From the NCBI GenBank assembly GCA_036263655.1, contig DATAGP010000015.1, forward strand, positions 10,423-74,422: a stretch of 64,000 bases of DNA. Reading direction: 5' to 3'. The position numbers and the translations under genes are program-made. Below, one piece after another: positions 16,980 through 25,960 of this stretch. The first letter of the stretch is position 1. Each line of letters starts with the position of its first letter. The DNA comes from Schlegelella_A sp036263655 (GTDB taxonomy: Bacteria > Pseudomonadota > Gammaproteobacteria > Burkholderiales > Burkholderiaceae_C). The notes beneath the pieces are model-generated. The model did not search any database, was not told the DNA's origin, and worked only from the letters and a program-made list of their open reading frames with translations.

Positions 16980-17762
16980 GTGAACAACCCGCTGCCGGTC
17001 GACCGCTTCAGCATCGCCGACGCCGCCCGCCGCACGTGGCCGGCGCTGATCGAGTCGATGCTGGAGGCCGTCTGCCTGGTCGAGCCCGAGGGCCTGCGCA
17101 TCGTCGCCGCGAACGTCCCCGCCGGACGGCTGTTCGGAGTCGCCCCGGCGGAGCTGGTCGGGCGCGACATGCGGGCGACCTCGGCGACGCCGGAGGACGA
17201 GGCCTTCTGGCGCGAGGTCGGCAGCGGGCGCGAGCCGCCGGGCATCGTCTCGGCGGCCTACGTGCTGGCGGCCGACGGCATCGCCGTCCCCGTCGTGCGC
17301 CGGGTCAGCCGCGTCGAGCCTGCGCCCGGCACAGCGCTCTACGTCGTCGCCCTGCACGACCGCCGCGACGAGCTGCGCAGCGCGCGCAGCGGCGACATCG
17401 CCCTGGCGCAGCTCGCGGCGACCCTGGAGTCGGTTCGCGAGGGCATCCTCGTCGTCGACCTCGCCGGCCGGATCGGCCACTTCAACCGCCGCTTCGCCGG
17501 CCTGTGGAACGTGCCGGAGGAGATGCTGCGGCTGCGCGCCGACGACACCATCCTCGACTGGATGCGGGCCCAGGTGGAGGATCCGGCCGCCTACATGCGC
17601 GGCCTGGCGGCGATCGACGCCGACCCCCTGCTCGAAACGACCCAGGTGCTGCGCCTGCGCTCCGGCGCGCGGCTGGAGCGCAGCACCCTGCCGCAGCGCA
17701 GCCAGGGGCGGCCGATCGGCCGCGTCTTCAGCTTCCGACCGGCCGTCGCCACCCCGGGCTGA
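16980..17762 (+). CDS. PAS-domain-only sensory protein, 260 aa
   Basis: Starts at a GTG 10 bases after the HD-GYP stop codon. Contains two PAS-like domains: ~17-120 (ALIESMLEAVCLVEPEGLRIVAAN, GRLFG) and ~140-255 (LESVREGILVVDLAGRIGHFN, FAGLWNVP). The C-terminus (LERSTLPQRSQGRPIGRVFSFRP) is where related proteins continue into a kinase or GGDEF domain, but here a stop follows at once. It is either a truncated kinase remnant or a dedicated sensor partner of the neighbouring HD-GYP protein. Cytoplasmic. Confidence 0.75.
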   Translation: MNNPLPVDRFSIADAARRTWPALIESMLEAVCLVEPEGLRIVAANVPAGRLFGVAPAELVGRDMRATSATPEDEAFWREVGSGREPPGIVSAAYVLAADGIAVPVVRRVSRVEPAPGTALYVVALHDRRDELRSARSGDIALAQLAATLESVREGILVVDLAGRIGHFNRRFAGLWNVPEEMLRLRADDTILDWMRAQVEDPAAYMRGLAAIDADPLLETTQVLRLRSGARLERSTLPQRSQGRPIGRVFSFRPAVATPG

Positions 17763-17764
17763 CC

Positions 17765-17789
17765 CCGAGGCCGCGTGGTGGCCTCGGGA
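17765..17789 (+). terminator. Hairpin terminator after the HD-GYP/PAS operon
   Basis: CCCGAGGCC (17765-17773) pairs perfectly with GGCCTCGGG (17781-17789) around a 7-base loop, directly after the PAS gene stop. Only two T follow, so intrinsic termination may be incomplete. Confidence 0.6.
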
Positions 17790-17838
17790 TTGGGGCCTCG
17801 CTAAAGTCACGGTTCGATCCACTCAGGAGGTTCGAATC

Positions 17839-19095
17839 ATGTCTGCGGTCGCCGGTGCTCTCGAGCAACGACTGGGCTCGCTGACCCTGCCCCTCGCCGT
17901 CGTGCTGCCTGGAGGGCAGCGCATCGGCAGCGCCGAGGCCGCCGTGACCCTGCGCCTGCGCGAGCTGGGGCCGCTCACCCACATCGTCACCGGCCAGATC
18001 GGTCGGGTCGGCCAGGACTACGTCGAGGGCCGCATCGAGTTCGACGGCACGGTGCGCGAGCTGATGACGATCGCCGCGGAGATGCTGCCGGGCGACCCGA
18101 CGCAGGTCGACGCGCCGGCGCCGGTCAACTGGCTGCGCCACTTCGCGCAGATCGCCAAGTCGCGGGCCCGTCACCATCCGGACTCCGACGCCCGCCAGGT
18201 CCAGTTCCACTACGACGTCTCCGACGATTTCTACGCCCTCTGGCTGGACCCGAAGCGCGTCTACTCGTGCGCCTACTTCAAGGAGGGCGTCACCTCGATC
18301 GCCGCCGCGCAGGAGGCCAAGCTCGACCACATCTGCAGGAAGCTGATGCTGAAGGAAGGCGAGCGCTTCCTCGACATCGGCGCCGGCTGGGGCGGCCTGC
18401 TGCTCTGGGCCGCCGAGAAGTACGGCGTGCGCGGCCGCGGCATCACGCTCAGCAGGAACCAGCACGCGCACGTCAACCGGCTGATCGAGGAGCGCGGCCT
18501 GCGCGGCCGGGTCCGCATGGACCTGCTCGACTACCGGGCGCTGCCGGAGGACGAGCCCTTCGACAAGATCGCCTCGGTGGGCATGTTCGAGCACGTCGGC
18601 CGGGCCCAGCTGCCGCAGTACTTCGCCAAGATCCACCGCCTGCTGAAGCCGGGCGGGCTGCTGCTCAACCACGGCATCACGGCCGGCGGCACGCGCAACC
18701 ACAAGCTCGGCTCCGGGCTCGGCGACTTCATCGAGCGCTACATCTTCCCCGGCGGCGAGCTGCTGCACGTCGCCCACGTGCTCGAGGTCACCGGCGAATC
18801 GGGGCTGGAGGCGCTCGACGTCGAGAACCTGCGCCCGCACTACGCCAAGACGCTCTGGGCCTGGAGCGACGCCCTCGAGGCCAACCTCGACGCCGCCCAC
18901 GCCCTGACCAGCGACACCGTCGTGCGCGCCTACCGGCTCTACCTGGCCGGCAGCGCGATGTGCTTCGAGCGCGCCTGGCTGTCGATCCACCAGATGCTCT
19001 GCGCGCGGCGCACCGACGACGTCGCGACCGGCCCGATGCGCGGCGCACAATCGGTCTATCCGTTCAACCGCGGCTACATGTATCCGCAAGGCTAG
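17839..19095 (+). CDS. cfa: Cyclopropane-fatty-acyl-phospholipid synthase family protein, 418 aa
   Basis: SAM-dependent enzyme that adds a methylene bridge to unsaturated acyl chains of membrane phospholipids, usually at entry to stationary phase or acid stress. Length fits the family (~380-420 aa). Visible: HYDVSDDFYALWLD, the SAM-binding motif FLDIGAGWGGLLLWAA, GITLSRNQ, SVGMFEHVG and the late block RAWLSIHQMLCAR. An excellent AGGAGGT Shine-Dalgarno lies at 17825-17831. The next gene (DUF1840) follows after 32 bases. Confidence 0.9.
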   Translation: MSAVAGALEQRLGSLTLPLAVVLPGGQRIGSAEAAVTLRLRELGPLTHIVTGQIGRVGQDYVEGRIEFDGTVRELMTIAAEMLPGDPTQVDAPAPVNWLRHFAQIAKSRARHHPDSDARQVQFHYDVSDDFYALWLDPKRVYSCAYFKEGVTSIAAAQEAKLDHICRKLMLKEGERFLDIGAGWGGLLLWAAEKYGVRGRGITLSRNQHAHVNRLIEERGLRGRVRMDLLDYRALPEDEPFDKIASVGMFEHVGRAQLPQYFAKIHRLLKPGGLLLNHGITAGGTRNHKLGSGLGDFIERYIFPGGELLHVAHVLEVTGESGLEALDVENLRPHYAKTLWAWSDALEANLDAAHALTSDTVVRAYRLYLAGSAMCFERAWLSIHQMLCARRTDDVATGPMRGAQSVYPFNRGYMYPQG

Positions 19096-19127
19096 GGCTG
19101 CGGCCTGGCCGACATCGAGAAGGCGAG

Positions 19128-19445
19128 ATGTACCGATTCAAGTCGAAGGCCGACGGCGACCTGATCATGATGGCGCCTGTCGGCGACCAGATGCTCCGCC
19201 TGATCGGGCGCGAGCCGGCAGCGCAGGGAATCATCGAGGTCGGGCAGCTGCCGGCGGCGATCGCGGCGCTCGAGCGGGCGATCGCCGACGCCGAGGCGCA
19301 GGCCCGCAAGACCGGTGCCGGGGCGGCCGACGACGACGGCAACGACGGCGCCCGCGGTGTCGGCATCCAGCAGCGGGCCTGGCCGCTGCTGGAGATGATG
19401 CGTCGCTCCCTGGCCCAGCGCGCCGACATCGTCTGGGGGGTCTGA
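19128..19445 (+). CDS. DUF1840 domain-containing protein, 105 aa
   Basis: Small cytoplasmic protein with the DUF1840 pattern: MYRFKSKADGDLIMMAPVGDQMLRLIG, a central acidic disordered linker (GAADDDGNDGA) and a C-terminal helix RAWPLLEMMRRSLAQRADIVWGV. Function unknown; common in betaproteobacteria. Its stop codon is one base before the start of the YbhB-like gene, so they are one transcription unit. Confidence 0.75.
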   Translation: MYRFKSKADGDLIMMAPVGDQMLRLIGREPAAQGIIEVGQLPAAIAALERAIADAEAQARKTGAGAADDDGNDGARGVGIQQRAWPLLEMMRRSLAQRADIVWGV

Positions 19446-19446
19446 C

Positions 19447-20091
19447 ATGAAGCTGCGCAGCGACAGCTGGAGCGACGGCGAGCCGATCCCGGAGCGGTAT
19501 GCGGCCGGCCGCATCGACCCGGCGGGCGGCGTCACCTTCGCGCCGAACCTCAATCCGCACGTCGCCTGGAGCGAGCTGCCCGCGGGGACCCGGTCGCTGG
19601 CGCTGATCTGCCACGACTTCGACGTGCCGAGCCGCGGCGACGACGTCAACAAGGAAGGCCGCGAGGTGCCGGCCGACCTGCCGCGCGTCGACTTCTTCCA
19701 CTGGGTCCTCGCCGACATCCCGGCGACGGCGACCTCGATCGCGGAGGGCGCCTTCAGCAACGGCTTCGTCGCCCGCGGCAAGCCCGGGCCGGCGGTCGCC
19801 GTGCGCGGCTTCGAGAGCGCCCGCCACGGCATCAACGACTACACGAACTGGTTCGCCGGCAATGGCGAGATGGCCGGCGACTACTTCGGCTACGACGGGC
19901 CGTTCCCGCCGTGGAACGATTCGCTGGTCCACCACTACGTCTTCACCCTGTATGCCCTCGACATCGCCCGCGCCGGCGTCGAAGGGCGGTTCACCGGCGA
20001 CGAGCTGCGCCAGGCCATCCACGGCCACGTCCTCGGCCAGGCGACGCATTCCGGCACCTACACGCTGAACCGCCGCTTGCTGGGCGCCTGA
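19447..20091 (+). CDS. YbhB/YbcL family Raf kinase inhibitor-like protein, 214 aa
   Basis: PEBP-like cytoplasmic protein. Conserved features: LNPHVAWSELPAGTRSLALICHDFDVP (the DxDxP ligand-pocket region), FFHWVLADIPA, and late HHYVFTLYALD. At 214 aa it is longer than E. coli YbhB (158 aa), mainly by an insert around NYTNWFAGNGEM and a longer start. The cellular role of bacterial PEBPs is unclear. Its TGA overlaps the next ATG by one base (TGATG). Confidence 0.85.
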   Translation: MKLRSDSWSDGEPIPERYAAGRIDPAGGVTFAPNLNPHVAWSELPAGTRSLALICHDFDVPSRGDDVNKEGREVPADLPRVDFFHWVLADIPATATSIAEGAFSNGFVARGKPGPAVAVRGFESARHGINDYTNWFAGNGEMAGDYFGYDGPFPPWNDSLVHHYVFTLYALDIARAGVEGRFTGDELRQAIHGHVLGQATHSGTYTLNRRLLGA

Positions 20092-20801
20092 TGACGGCGG
20101 CGGCGGACCCGCACCACGCGGAGGTCACGCGGATCGTCGCCGTCCGCCACGGCGAGACGGTCTGGAACGCGGAGATGCGCATGCAGGGACAGCTCGACAC
20201 GGCGCTCAGCGAGCGCGGCCGCTGGCAGGCGGCGCGCGTGGCCGAAGCCCTCGAAGGCGAGGGGATCGAGGCGATCTACGCCAGCGACCTCGCACGGGCA
20301 TTCGACACGGCGACCGCCATCGCCGGTCGCCTCGGCCTGCCGATCGCCGTCGACACCGGCCTGCGCGAGCGCAGCTTCGGCGTCTTCCAGGGCTTCACGT
20401 ACGCCGAGATCGATGCGCGCTGGCCGGACGAGGCGCCGCGCTGGCGTCGGCACGACCCCGAGTTCGGCCCGGCCGAAGGCGAGACGCTGCGCGAGTTCTA
20501 CGGCCGCGCCGTCGCCGCGGCGACGCGCATCGCCGCCGCCGAGCCCGGCCGGACCATCGCCCTGGTGACGCACGGCGGCGTCCTCGACTGCCTCTACCGC
20601 GCCGCGTCGCGCATCGAGCTCGGCGCGCCGCGCTCGTGGGAGCTCGGCAACGCCGCCGTGAACCGGCTCCTCTACACGCCGCGCGGCTTCAGCCTCGTCG
20701 GCTGGAGCGACACCTCGCACCTCGAGGGCGAGCGGCCGCTCGACGACGAGAGCGAAGGCGATGGGCCGGTCGCCTCGCCGCCGCCGCTGGTGCGCTCATG
20801 A
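20091..20801 (+). CDS. Histidine phosphatase family protein (phosphoglycerate mutase-like), 236 aa
   Basis: Catalytic core RHGETVWN with Arg19 and the phospho-accepting His20, a second Arg in YASDLARAFDTA, the acid in RERSFG, and the second His in VTHGGVLDC. This fits cofactor-dependent phosphoglycerate mutase or broad-specificity phosphatases; the sequence alone does not decide the substrate. The C-terminal ~25 residues are acidic and proline-rich. Coupled to neighbours on both sides (TGATG and ATGA). Confidence 0.88.
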   Translation: MTAAADPHHAEVTRIVAVRHGETVWNAEMRMQGQLDTALSERGRWQAARVAEALEGEGIEAIYASDLARAFDTATAIAGRLGLPIAVDTGLRERSFGVFQGFTYAEIDARWPDEAPRWRRHDPEFGPAEGETLREFYGRAVAAATRIAAAEPGRTIALVTHGGVLDCLYRAASRIELGAPRSWELGNAAVNRLLYTPRGFSLVGWSDTSHLEGERPLDDESEGDGPVASPPPLVRS

Positions 20802-21940
20802 GCGCGCAGTCGCTGCCGGCGATCGGCGACCCCGTCGAGAGCATCGACACGCCGGCGCTGGTCGTCGACATCGACGCCATGGAGCGCAACCTCGCGGCGA
20901 TGGCGGCCTTCGCCGTCGGCCACGGCGTGCGCCTGCGGCCGCACGCCAAGATGCACAAGTGCGCGACGATCGCCCGGCTGCAGATGGCTGCCGGCGCGGT
21001 CGGCGTGTGCGTGCAGAAGACGAGCGAGGCCGAAGCGCTCGCCGACGCCGGCATCGACGACATCTACATCTCGAACGAGGTGATCGCGCCGGCCAAGCTC
21101 GATCGAATCGCGGCGCTGGCCGGGCGCATCCGCCTCGCCATCGCCGTCGATTCGGCCGAAGGCGTCGAGCGCCTCGCCGCGGCGGTGGCGCGGGCGGCGG
21201 CCCGCATCGACGTCTTCGTCGAGGTCGACGTCGGCCACGGCCGCTGCGGCGTCGCGCCGGCCGCGGCCGGCGCGCTGGCCCAGCGCGTCGTCTCGCACGC
21301 GCCGCCCGAGGGCGGGCTGCGCTTCGCCGGAATCCAGGCGTACCACGGGCGGGCCCAGCACCTGCGCGGCATGGCCGAGCGCGAGGCGGCATCGCGTCAC
21401 GCCGCCGACCAGGCGCGCGCCGCGCAGGCGAGCATCGGCGCCGCCGGCATCGCCTGTCCGCTGGTCACGGGCGGCGGCACCGGCACCTTCGCCTTCGACG
21501 TCGCCGCCGAGCTGTGGGGCGAGCTGCAGGCCGGCAGCTACCTGTTCATGGACCGCGACTACGCCGACAACGCCAGCACGGCCGCCCTCCCCCGCTTCGA
21601 GCACGCCCTTTTCGTGAAGAGCCAGGTGATGAGCCGGGGCGTTGCCCACGCCGTCGTCGACGCCGGCCACAAGTCGCACGCCATCGAGTCCGGCCCCCCG
21701 GCCGTGTGGCAGCGCGAGCTCGACTTCGGCAACGGCGGCGACGAGCACGGCATCCTGCGCGTGCGGCCCGGCGCGACGCTGGCCGACTTGCCGAAGCTCG
21801 GCGAGACGGTGTGGCTGGTGCCCGGGCACTGCGATCCGACGGTGAACCTGCACGACCGCTACGTCGTCGTCCGTGGCGGGCTCGCGGCCGGGCGGGTCGA
21901 GGCCGTCTGGGCGATCGAGGCGCGCGGCTGCCTGGCTTAG
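20798..21940 (+). CDS. DSD1 family PLP-dependent enzyme (D-threonine/3-hydroxyaspartate aldolase-like), 380 aa
   Basis: Fold-type III (alanine racemase-like) PLP enzyme. N-terminal IDTPALVVDIDAMERNL and PLP-binding Lys51 in RPHAKMHK are typical; GGGTGTF binds the cofactor phosphate; the metal-binding pair His344-Cys345 lies in PGHCDPTVNLHD, the hallmark of D-threonine aldolase, D-serine dehydratase and 3-hydroxyaspartate aldolase. The exact substrate is undecided. No glyoxylate-cycle partners (bhc genes) are adjacent. ATGA overlap with the phosphatase gene. Confidence 0.85.
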   Translation: MSAQSLPAIGDPVESIDTPALVVDIDAMERNLAAMAAFAVGHGVRLRPHAKMHKCATIARLQMAAGAVGVCVQKTSEAEALADAGIDDIYISNEVIAPAKLDRIAALAGRIRLAIAVDSAEGVERLAAAVARAAARIDVFVEVDVGHGRCGVAPAAAGALAQRVVSHAPPEGGLRFAGIQAYHGRAQHLRGMAEREAASRHAADQARAAQASIGAAGIACPLVTGGGTGTFAFDVAAELWGELQAGSYLFMDRDYADNASTAALPRFEHALFVKSQVMSRGVAHAVVDAGHKSHAIESGPPAVWQRELDFGNGGDEHGILRVRPGATLADLPKLGETVWLVPGHCDPTVNLHDRYVVVRGGLAAGRVEAVWAIEARGCLA

Positions 21941-22038
21941 CCCCGCCTTCTGCCAGCACAGAGCCGCTACCCGGGGTCGAGCAACTCCGCTAGAGTTCAC
22001 CCCCGCCTGCAGGGCACCCATCGCACGAAGGCCGGCCC

Positions 22039-24981
22039 ATGAGCGAGCTTGCCACTCTGCTGCAGATCGACATTGTCGACAGCACGAAGCTGGGTGAGGA
22101 GCTCGGTGACGCTGCGATGTCCGAGCTGTGGCGTGCGCACGACCGCCGCGCCCGAGACCTCTTGATCGCCTTCCGCGGTCGCGAGATCGACAAGAGCGAC
22201 GGTTTCCTGCTGCTCTTCGCAGACCGCAACGACGCGTTTCGATTCGCGCTTGCCTATCGGAGCGCGATCAAGGAGCTGGACCTGCGACTGCGCGCCCGCA
22301 CCGGGCTGCATTGCGGCCACGTCATCGTGCGTCGGAACGCGCCCGCCGATGTCGCCCGTGGTGCCAAGCCCGTCGAGATCGACGGATCGGCCAAGGTCCT
22401 GGCGGCCAGGGTCATGTCCATCGCCGCTGCCGACCAGATCCTGGCGACGGCGGACGCTGCGACTGGTGTCGATCTCGCCGGCCATCAGGTCGTCTCACAC
22501 GGGCACTGGCGCGTCAAGGGTTTCTCCGACCCGGTGTCGATCTGTCAGGTCGGCCGTGCCGGGGAGTCGTTCGCTCCGCCCGCCGATGGCGAAAAGGCGT
22601 ACCGGGTGGTGGCTCAGGATGGCGAGACCTGGTTGCCGGTGGCCCACATCCGCAACACCCTTCCGCACGAACGCGACAAGTTCGTCGGCCGCTCGGCTAC
22701 CTTGAGACACCTCGCGCGCGAACTCGCTTCAGGGGTGCGCCTGCTTTCGATCCTCGGCCCCGGCGGCGTCGGCAAGACTCGGCTCGCGGTGCACTTCGCA
22801 CGTGCCTGGATGGGCGAGTTTCCGGGCGGCGTGTGGTTCTGCGATCTCTCGCACGCGGACACCCTCGACGGACTGCACTCCGCCGTCGCCCAAGGGCTCG
22901 ATCTCGCGCTCGGTCAGAGCGACCCCGCGGTCCAGCTTTCCAACGCCATCCGCGGACGGGGCGCCTGTCTGATCATCCTCGACAACTTCGAACAGCTCGT
23001 CGGCGCGGCATCCGAAACGGTGGGCCACTGGATGGATCGCGCTCCACGCGCACAGTTCCTCGTCACGACTCGCGAGCCGCTTCGGATACCGGGAGAGCAC
23101 TCTCACGTCCTCGAATCGCTCGTGCACGGGGACGCCGTTGCCCTGCTGATCGCGCGGGCGGGCGCGGCGCGTCAGGACTTCGATGCGGGTGCCGAGAACC
23201 GTGCCGCCGTCGAGCGCCTTGCCGAGCTGCTCGAGGGGCTTCCGCTCGCGATCGAACTGGTGGCACCGCGCCTGGGCGTCATGTCTGCGCTGACGCTGGT
23301 TGCGAGGATGAACGACCGGTTCCGACTGCTTTCGTCCAGTACCGGCCGGAGCCGGCGTCATGCGACCTTGAGAGCCACACTCGATTGGTCGTGGGACCTT
23401 TTGTCGGGTAGGGATCGTTCGGCTTTGGCGCAGCTCTCGGTGTTCGCGGGTGGCTTCAGCCTGGGCTCCGCGGAATCCGTGCTGGACCTCTCCTGGTACG
23501 CAGCGGACGGGTCGGTCGCCGACGCCGTGCAGTCGCTGGTGGAGAAATCGTTGCTTCGCCATCTCGGGAACGAGCGCTACGCGCAACTGGAAAGCATCCG
23601 CGAGTACGCTGGTGAGCGGCTGCAGAGCGGAACGGGATACCCCGACAGCAGCTTGGCGAGGAAGGTGGAGGCGGAGGCGCGGCATGGAGCTCACTTCGCG
23701 AGCCGCTCGTTCCGTTCGGCCACGCCAGAAGACCTGCTGGAAATCGACAACCTGGTGGCCGCCTGCCGCCGCGCCATCGGGCGAGGCGATGGTGAGGTCA
23801 TCGCCGGAGCTTGCCTAGGGGCCTGGGATGTGCTTCGCTTCCGTGGGCCGTACCGCTCTGCCGCAGAACTGGTTCAACTTGCGCTGGCGTCCCCGACGCT
23901 GTCCGAACGCGGGCGGCTGACGCTCACGTTCCTGAGCGGCAGGACCCGATTCCTGTGCGGCGACGTGGTCTCGGCGCGCGCCGAGATCGAGGCTGCCGTG
24001 GCCACTGCCGAACGGTTGGGCGAGCACGATCAGAGATGCCGGTTCCTCGCGAGCCTCGCCGAATTGAACTTCTGCGAGGGGCGCACCAGCGAAGCCATGG
24101 CGCAGTACCGGCAGGTCCTGGAAGCGGGCGAGAGGACGACGAACTTGCAATTCCAGTGTGCCGCCCTCAACGGCCTTGGCACCTGCTTCGACAACCTCGG
24201 CGATCTCGCGAGCGCCCGCTCGGTCTACGAGCACGCGCTCGTCGTGTCCCGCAAGGCCGGAGACTTGCGCTGGCAGGGCGGCGCCAGCGGCAATCTCGCC
24301 CAGCTCCTGCACCGGCTGGGCCTCCATGGCGAAGCGGGTCTGCTGTACGAGTCGACCGTGGCGATCGCGCGCTCGCTCGGCGACCGGGCCTGGGAGGCTT
24401 CGGCGCTGTGCAATTGGGGGCTGCTGAGTCACGCCCGGGGTGAGGACCGGCCGGCCCTGCAGCAGCTCGAAGCTGCCCTCCTGATCACCCGCGAGATCGG
24501 CCACAGGCGCGTGGAAGCCGTTGTGCTCTGCAACCTCGGCATCGTCAACGAGGCGCTCGGCCGCAGCGATGCGGCCCGCGAGCACTACTCGGCGGCGCTG
24601 TCGATCGCCCGATACCGCAAGGATCTGCGCTGTGAAGGCCAGTTCCTCGGCTATCTGGGGCTTCTGGAAGCGCGCTCGGGCCATCGGACGGCGGCGGAGA
24701 CTGCCTTCGAACGCGGTGAGGCCTTGTTGCGCGAGACGAAGGACCCCGTCAGTCTGGCCATCCTTCTTTGCGCTGCAGCTCAGGCCGCTCACCTCGCCGC
24801 CGATCGCGACCGCGCAACGGCATCGCTGGACGAAGCGATGGCGATCGCAGGCCGCACCGGCATGGAGAGCACCTCCGAGCTCGGCCTCGCGCTGGCGGAG
24901 GCCACGACGCTTCTCTCGACGCCGGCCGTCATCGCGCAAGTTTCCCCTGCGCTCGAAGCTGCGGCGAGTTCCTCTTCCTGA
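22039..24981 (+). CDS. Cyclase-like/STAND ATPase/TPR signalling protein, 980 aa
   Basis: Domains: class III nucleotidyl cyclase-like (~5-170), NB-ARC/STAND-type NTPase (~215-500; Walker A GPGGVGKT at 240-247, Walker B LIILDNFE at 311-318, sensor VTTREP), winged-helix-like segment (SWDLLSGRDRSALAQLSVFAGGFS), then TPR repeats (~620-960). In the cyclase the metal-binding Asp11 and Asp54 are present, but the transition-state Asn appears replaced by Lys119 (AKVLAAR), with Arg124 kept; it may be a degenerate nucleotide sensor. No TM or signal peptide. The gene is visibly less GC-rich than its neighbours and overlaps the convergent lipoprotein gene by 53 bases. Confidence 0.88.
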   Translation: MSELATLLQIDIVDSTKLGEELGDAAMSELWRAHDRRARDLLIAFRGREIDKSDGFLLLFADRNDAFRFALAYRSAIKELDLRLRARTGLHCGHVIVRRNAPADVARGAKPVEIDGSAKVLAARVMSIAAADQILATADAATGVDLAGHQVVSHGHWRVKGFSDPVSICQVGRAGESFAPPADGEKAYRVVAQDGETWLPVAHIRNTLPHERDKFVGRSATLRHLARELASGVRLLSILGPGGVGKTRLAVHFARAWMGEFPGGVWFCDLSHADTLDGLHSAVAQGLDLALGQSDPAVQLSNAIRGRGACLIILDNFEQLVGAASETVGHWMDRAPRAQFLVTTREPLRIPGEHSHVLESLVHGDAVALLIARAGAARQDFDAGAENRAAVERLAELLEGLPLAIELVAPRLGVMSALTLVARMNDRFRLLSSSTGRSRRHATLRATLDWSWDLLSGRDRSALAQLSVFAGGFSLGSAESVLDLSWYAADGSVADAVQSLVEKSLLRHLGNERYAQLESIREYAGERLQSGTGYPDSSLARKVEAEARHGAHFASRSFRSATPEDLLEIDNLVAACRRAIGRGDGEVIAGACLGAWDVLRFRGPYRSAAELVQLALASPTLSERGRLTLTFLSGRTRFLCGDVVSARAEIEAAVATAERLGEHDQRCRFLASLAELNFCEGRTSEAMAQYRQVLEAGERTTNLQFQCAALNGLGTCFDNLGDLASARSVYEHALVVSRKAGDLRWQGGASGNLAQLLHRLGLHGEAGLLYESTVAIARSLGDRAWEASALCNWGLLSHARGEDRPALQQLEAALLITREIGHRRVEAVVLCNLGIVNEALGRSDAAREHYSAALSIARYRKDLRCEGQFLGYLGLLEARSGHRTAAETAFERGEALLRETKDPVSLAILLCAAAQAAHLAADRDRATASLDEAMAIAGRTGMESTSELGLALAEATTLLSTPAVIAQVSPALEAAASSSS

Positions 24982-25807
24982 ACGTGATCTCGTAGTCCAC
25001 CGGAAGAAGGTAGTTCCCGAAGAAGACGCACCTGAAGAAGCGGCCTTCCGCCACGCCCACCGTGGAAGTGGCTGTCTCCGTTGCGTAGCAGGCTTCGAGC
25101 TCGGATGCGTTCACCCGGACGGCATCCCTGCTCCCGTTGGGCGGGTTCGTGACGAACGAGTGGTCCTGCGGGGCAGCCCAAATGACGTGGGCCTCCTGTG
25201 CGGGGAGGGTCAGGGTCGCGGGATCCACCCGCGCGCCGCCTCCGTCCAACACCAGCGTTGCCGAGACAAGGACCGGCGCTTTGGGGGCCGCAAGAAACGG
25301 AATGGGAGCGGTCGACATGACGTGCGGATCACCGGTATGCGTCACGGTCGGGTCCAGCTTTCGCTGAATGTTGTCCTTGCCTCTGAAGAACACGTCGTAG
25401 TGCACGACGAATTCCTCCGCGTTGCCCTTGATCTCGCAGCGGTAGTAGAGGCCCTGGGGAGCAGGCGGGTAGCCCCCGGACGGGCTGTTCGTCGCAAAGC
25501 ATGGGACGACCCCGAGCGCACCGCCGTCGGCACTGAGCAGCTGGATCCGGTCGCGGTCCGCGTAAGGCGGGTTCGCGACGTCAAAGTAGTACTCGCCGTG
25601 GTCCGCGAACATCCAGACCAGCACCGCGTTCGAGCCGGTCTTGACACGGACGAAGGAAGGGCTGGCGACGAACCGGTTCGGGAACTTCTTGGAGATGACG
25701 ATGGGGCATGCACCCGCGTCGAGGCACTTCCCGATCGAATCGTTGCTCGCGCAGCCCGGCAGGAGGAGGAGGGGCAGTAACCAGACGGGCAAGCGGATGG
25801 AAGGCAT
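24929..25807 (-). CDS. Hypothetical lipoprotein with internal duplication, 292 aa
   Basis: Lipoprotein signal: MPSIRLPVWLLPLLLLPGC, with lipidated Cys19. After a short Cys-containing linker (C28, C34) come two similar segments, residues ~62-144 and ~207-279. They share a hydrophobic-W start (VLVW/HVIW), NPP, a Cys (103/240), an aromatic-RC (YYRC/FFRC) and a final DY/YDxxFRK-like block. Each repeat has two Cys (103/124 and 240/260), suggesting one disulfide per domain. Function unknown, no family recognised. It overlaps the 3' end of the STAND gene and is divergent from the protease gene (153-base gap). Confidence 0.75.
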   Translation of the reverse strand: MPSIRLPVWLLPLLLLPGCASNDSIGKCLDAGACPIVISKKFPNRFVASPSFVRVKTGSNAVLVWMFADHGEYYFDVANPPYADRDRIQLLSADGGALGVVPCFATNSPSGGYPPAPQGLYYRCEIKGNAEEFVVHYDVFFRGKDNIQRKLDPTVTHTGDPHVMSTAPIPFLAAPKAPVLVSATLVLDGGGARVDPATLTLPAQEAHVIWAAPQDHSFVTNPPNGSRDAVRVNASELEACYATETATSTVGVAEGRFFRCVFFGNYLLPVDYEITFRKRNSPQLRAQGKLAR

Positions 25808-25947
25808 TGAGTTGCTCCTTGTGAAAAGACGATGGCCTGTGAACAATCATGCGCCCCGGTACTTTCGAACTCAATCGAGAGTTGAAGAGCGTTTTCGAGG
25901 CGTCGCTGGCGCCAGGAAGCTGCCGGCTCGCCGGTTCGCAGGGGCGC

Positions 25948-25954
25948 AGGAGGA
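25948..25954 (+). promoter_or_regulatory. Strong Shine-Dalgarno deciding the protease start
   Basis: AGGAGGA, six bases before a GTG at 25961. It is one of the strongest ribosome binding sites in the window and supports the GTG start of the subtilisin-like protease. Confidence 0.75.
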
Positions 25955-25960
25955 ATCCGA

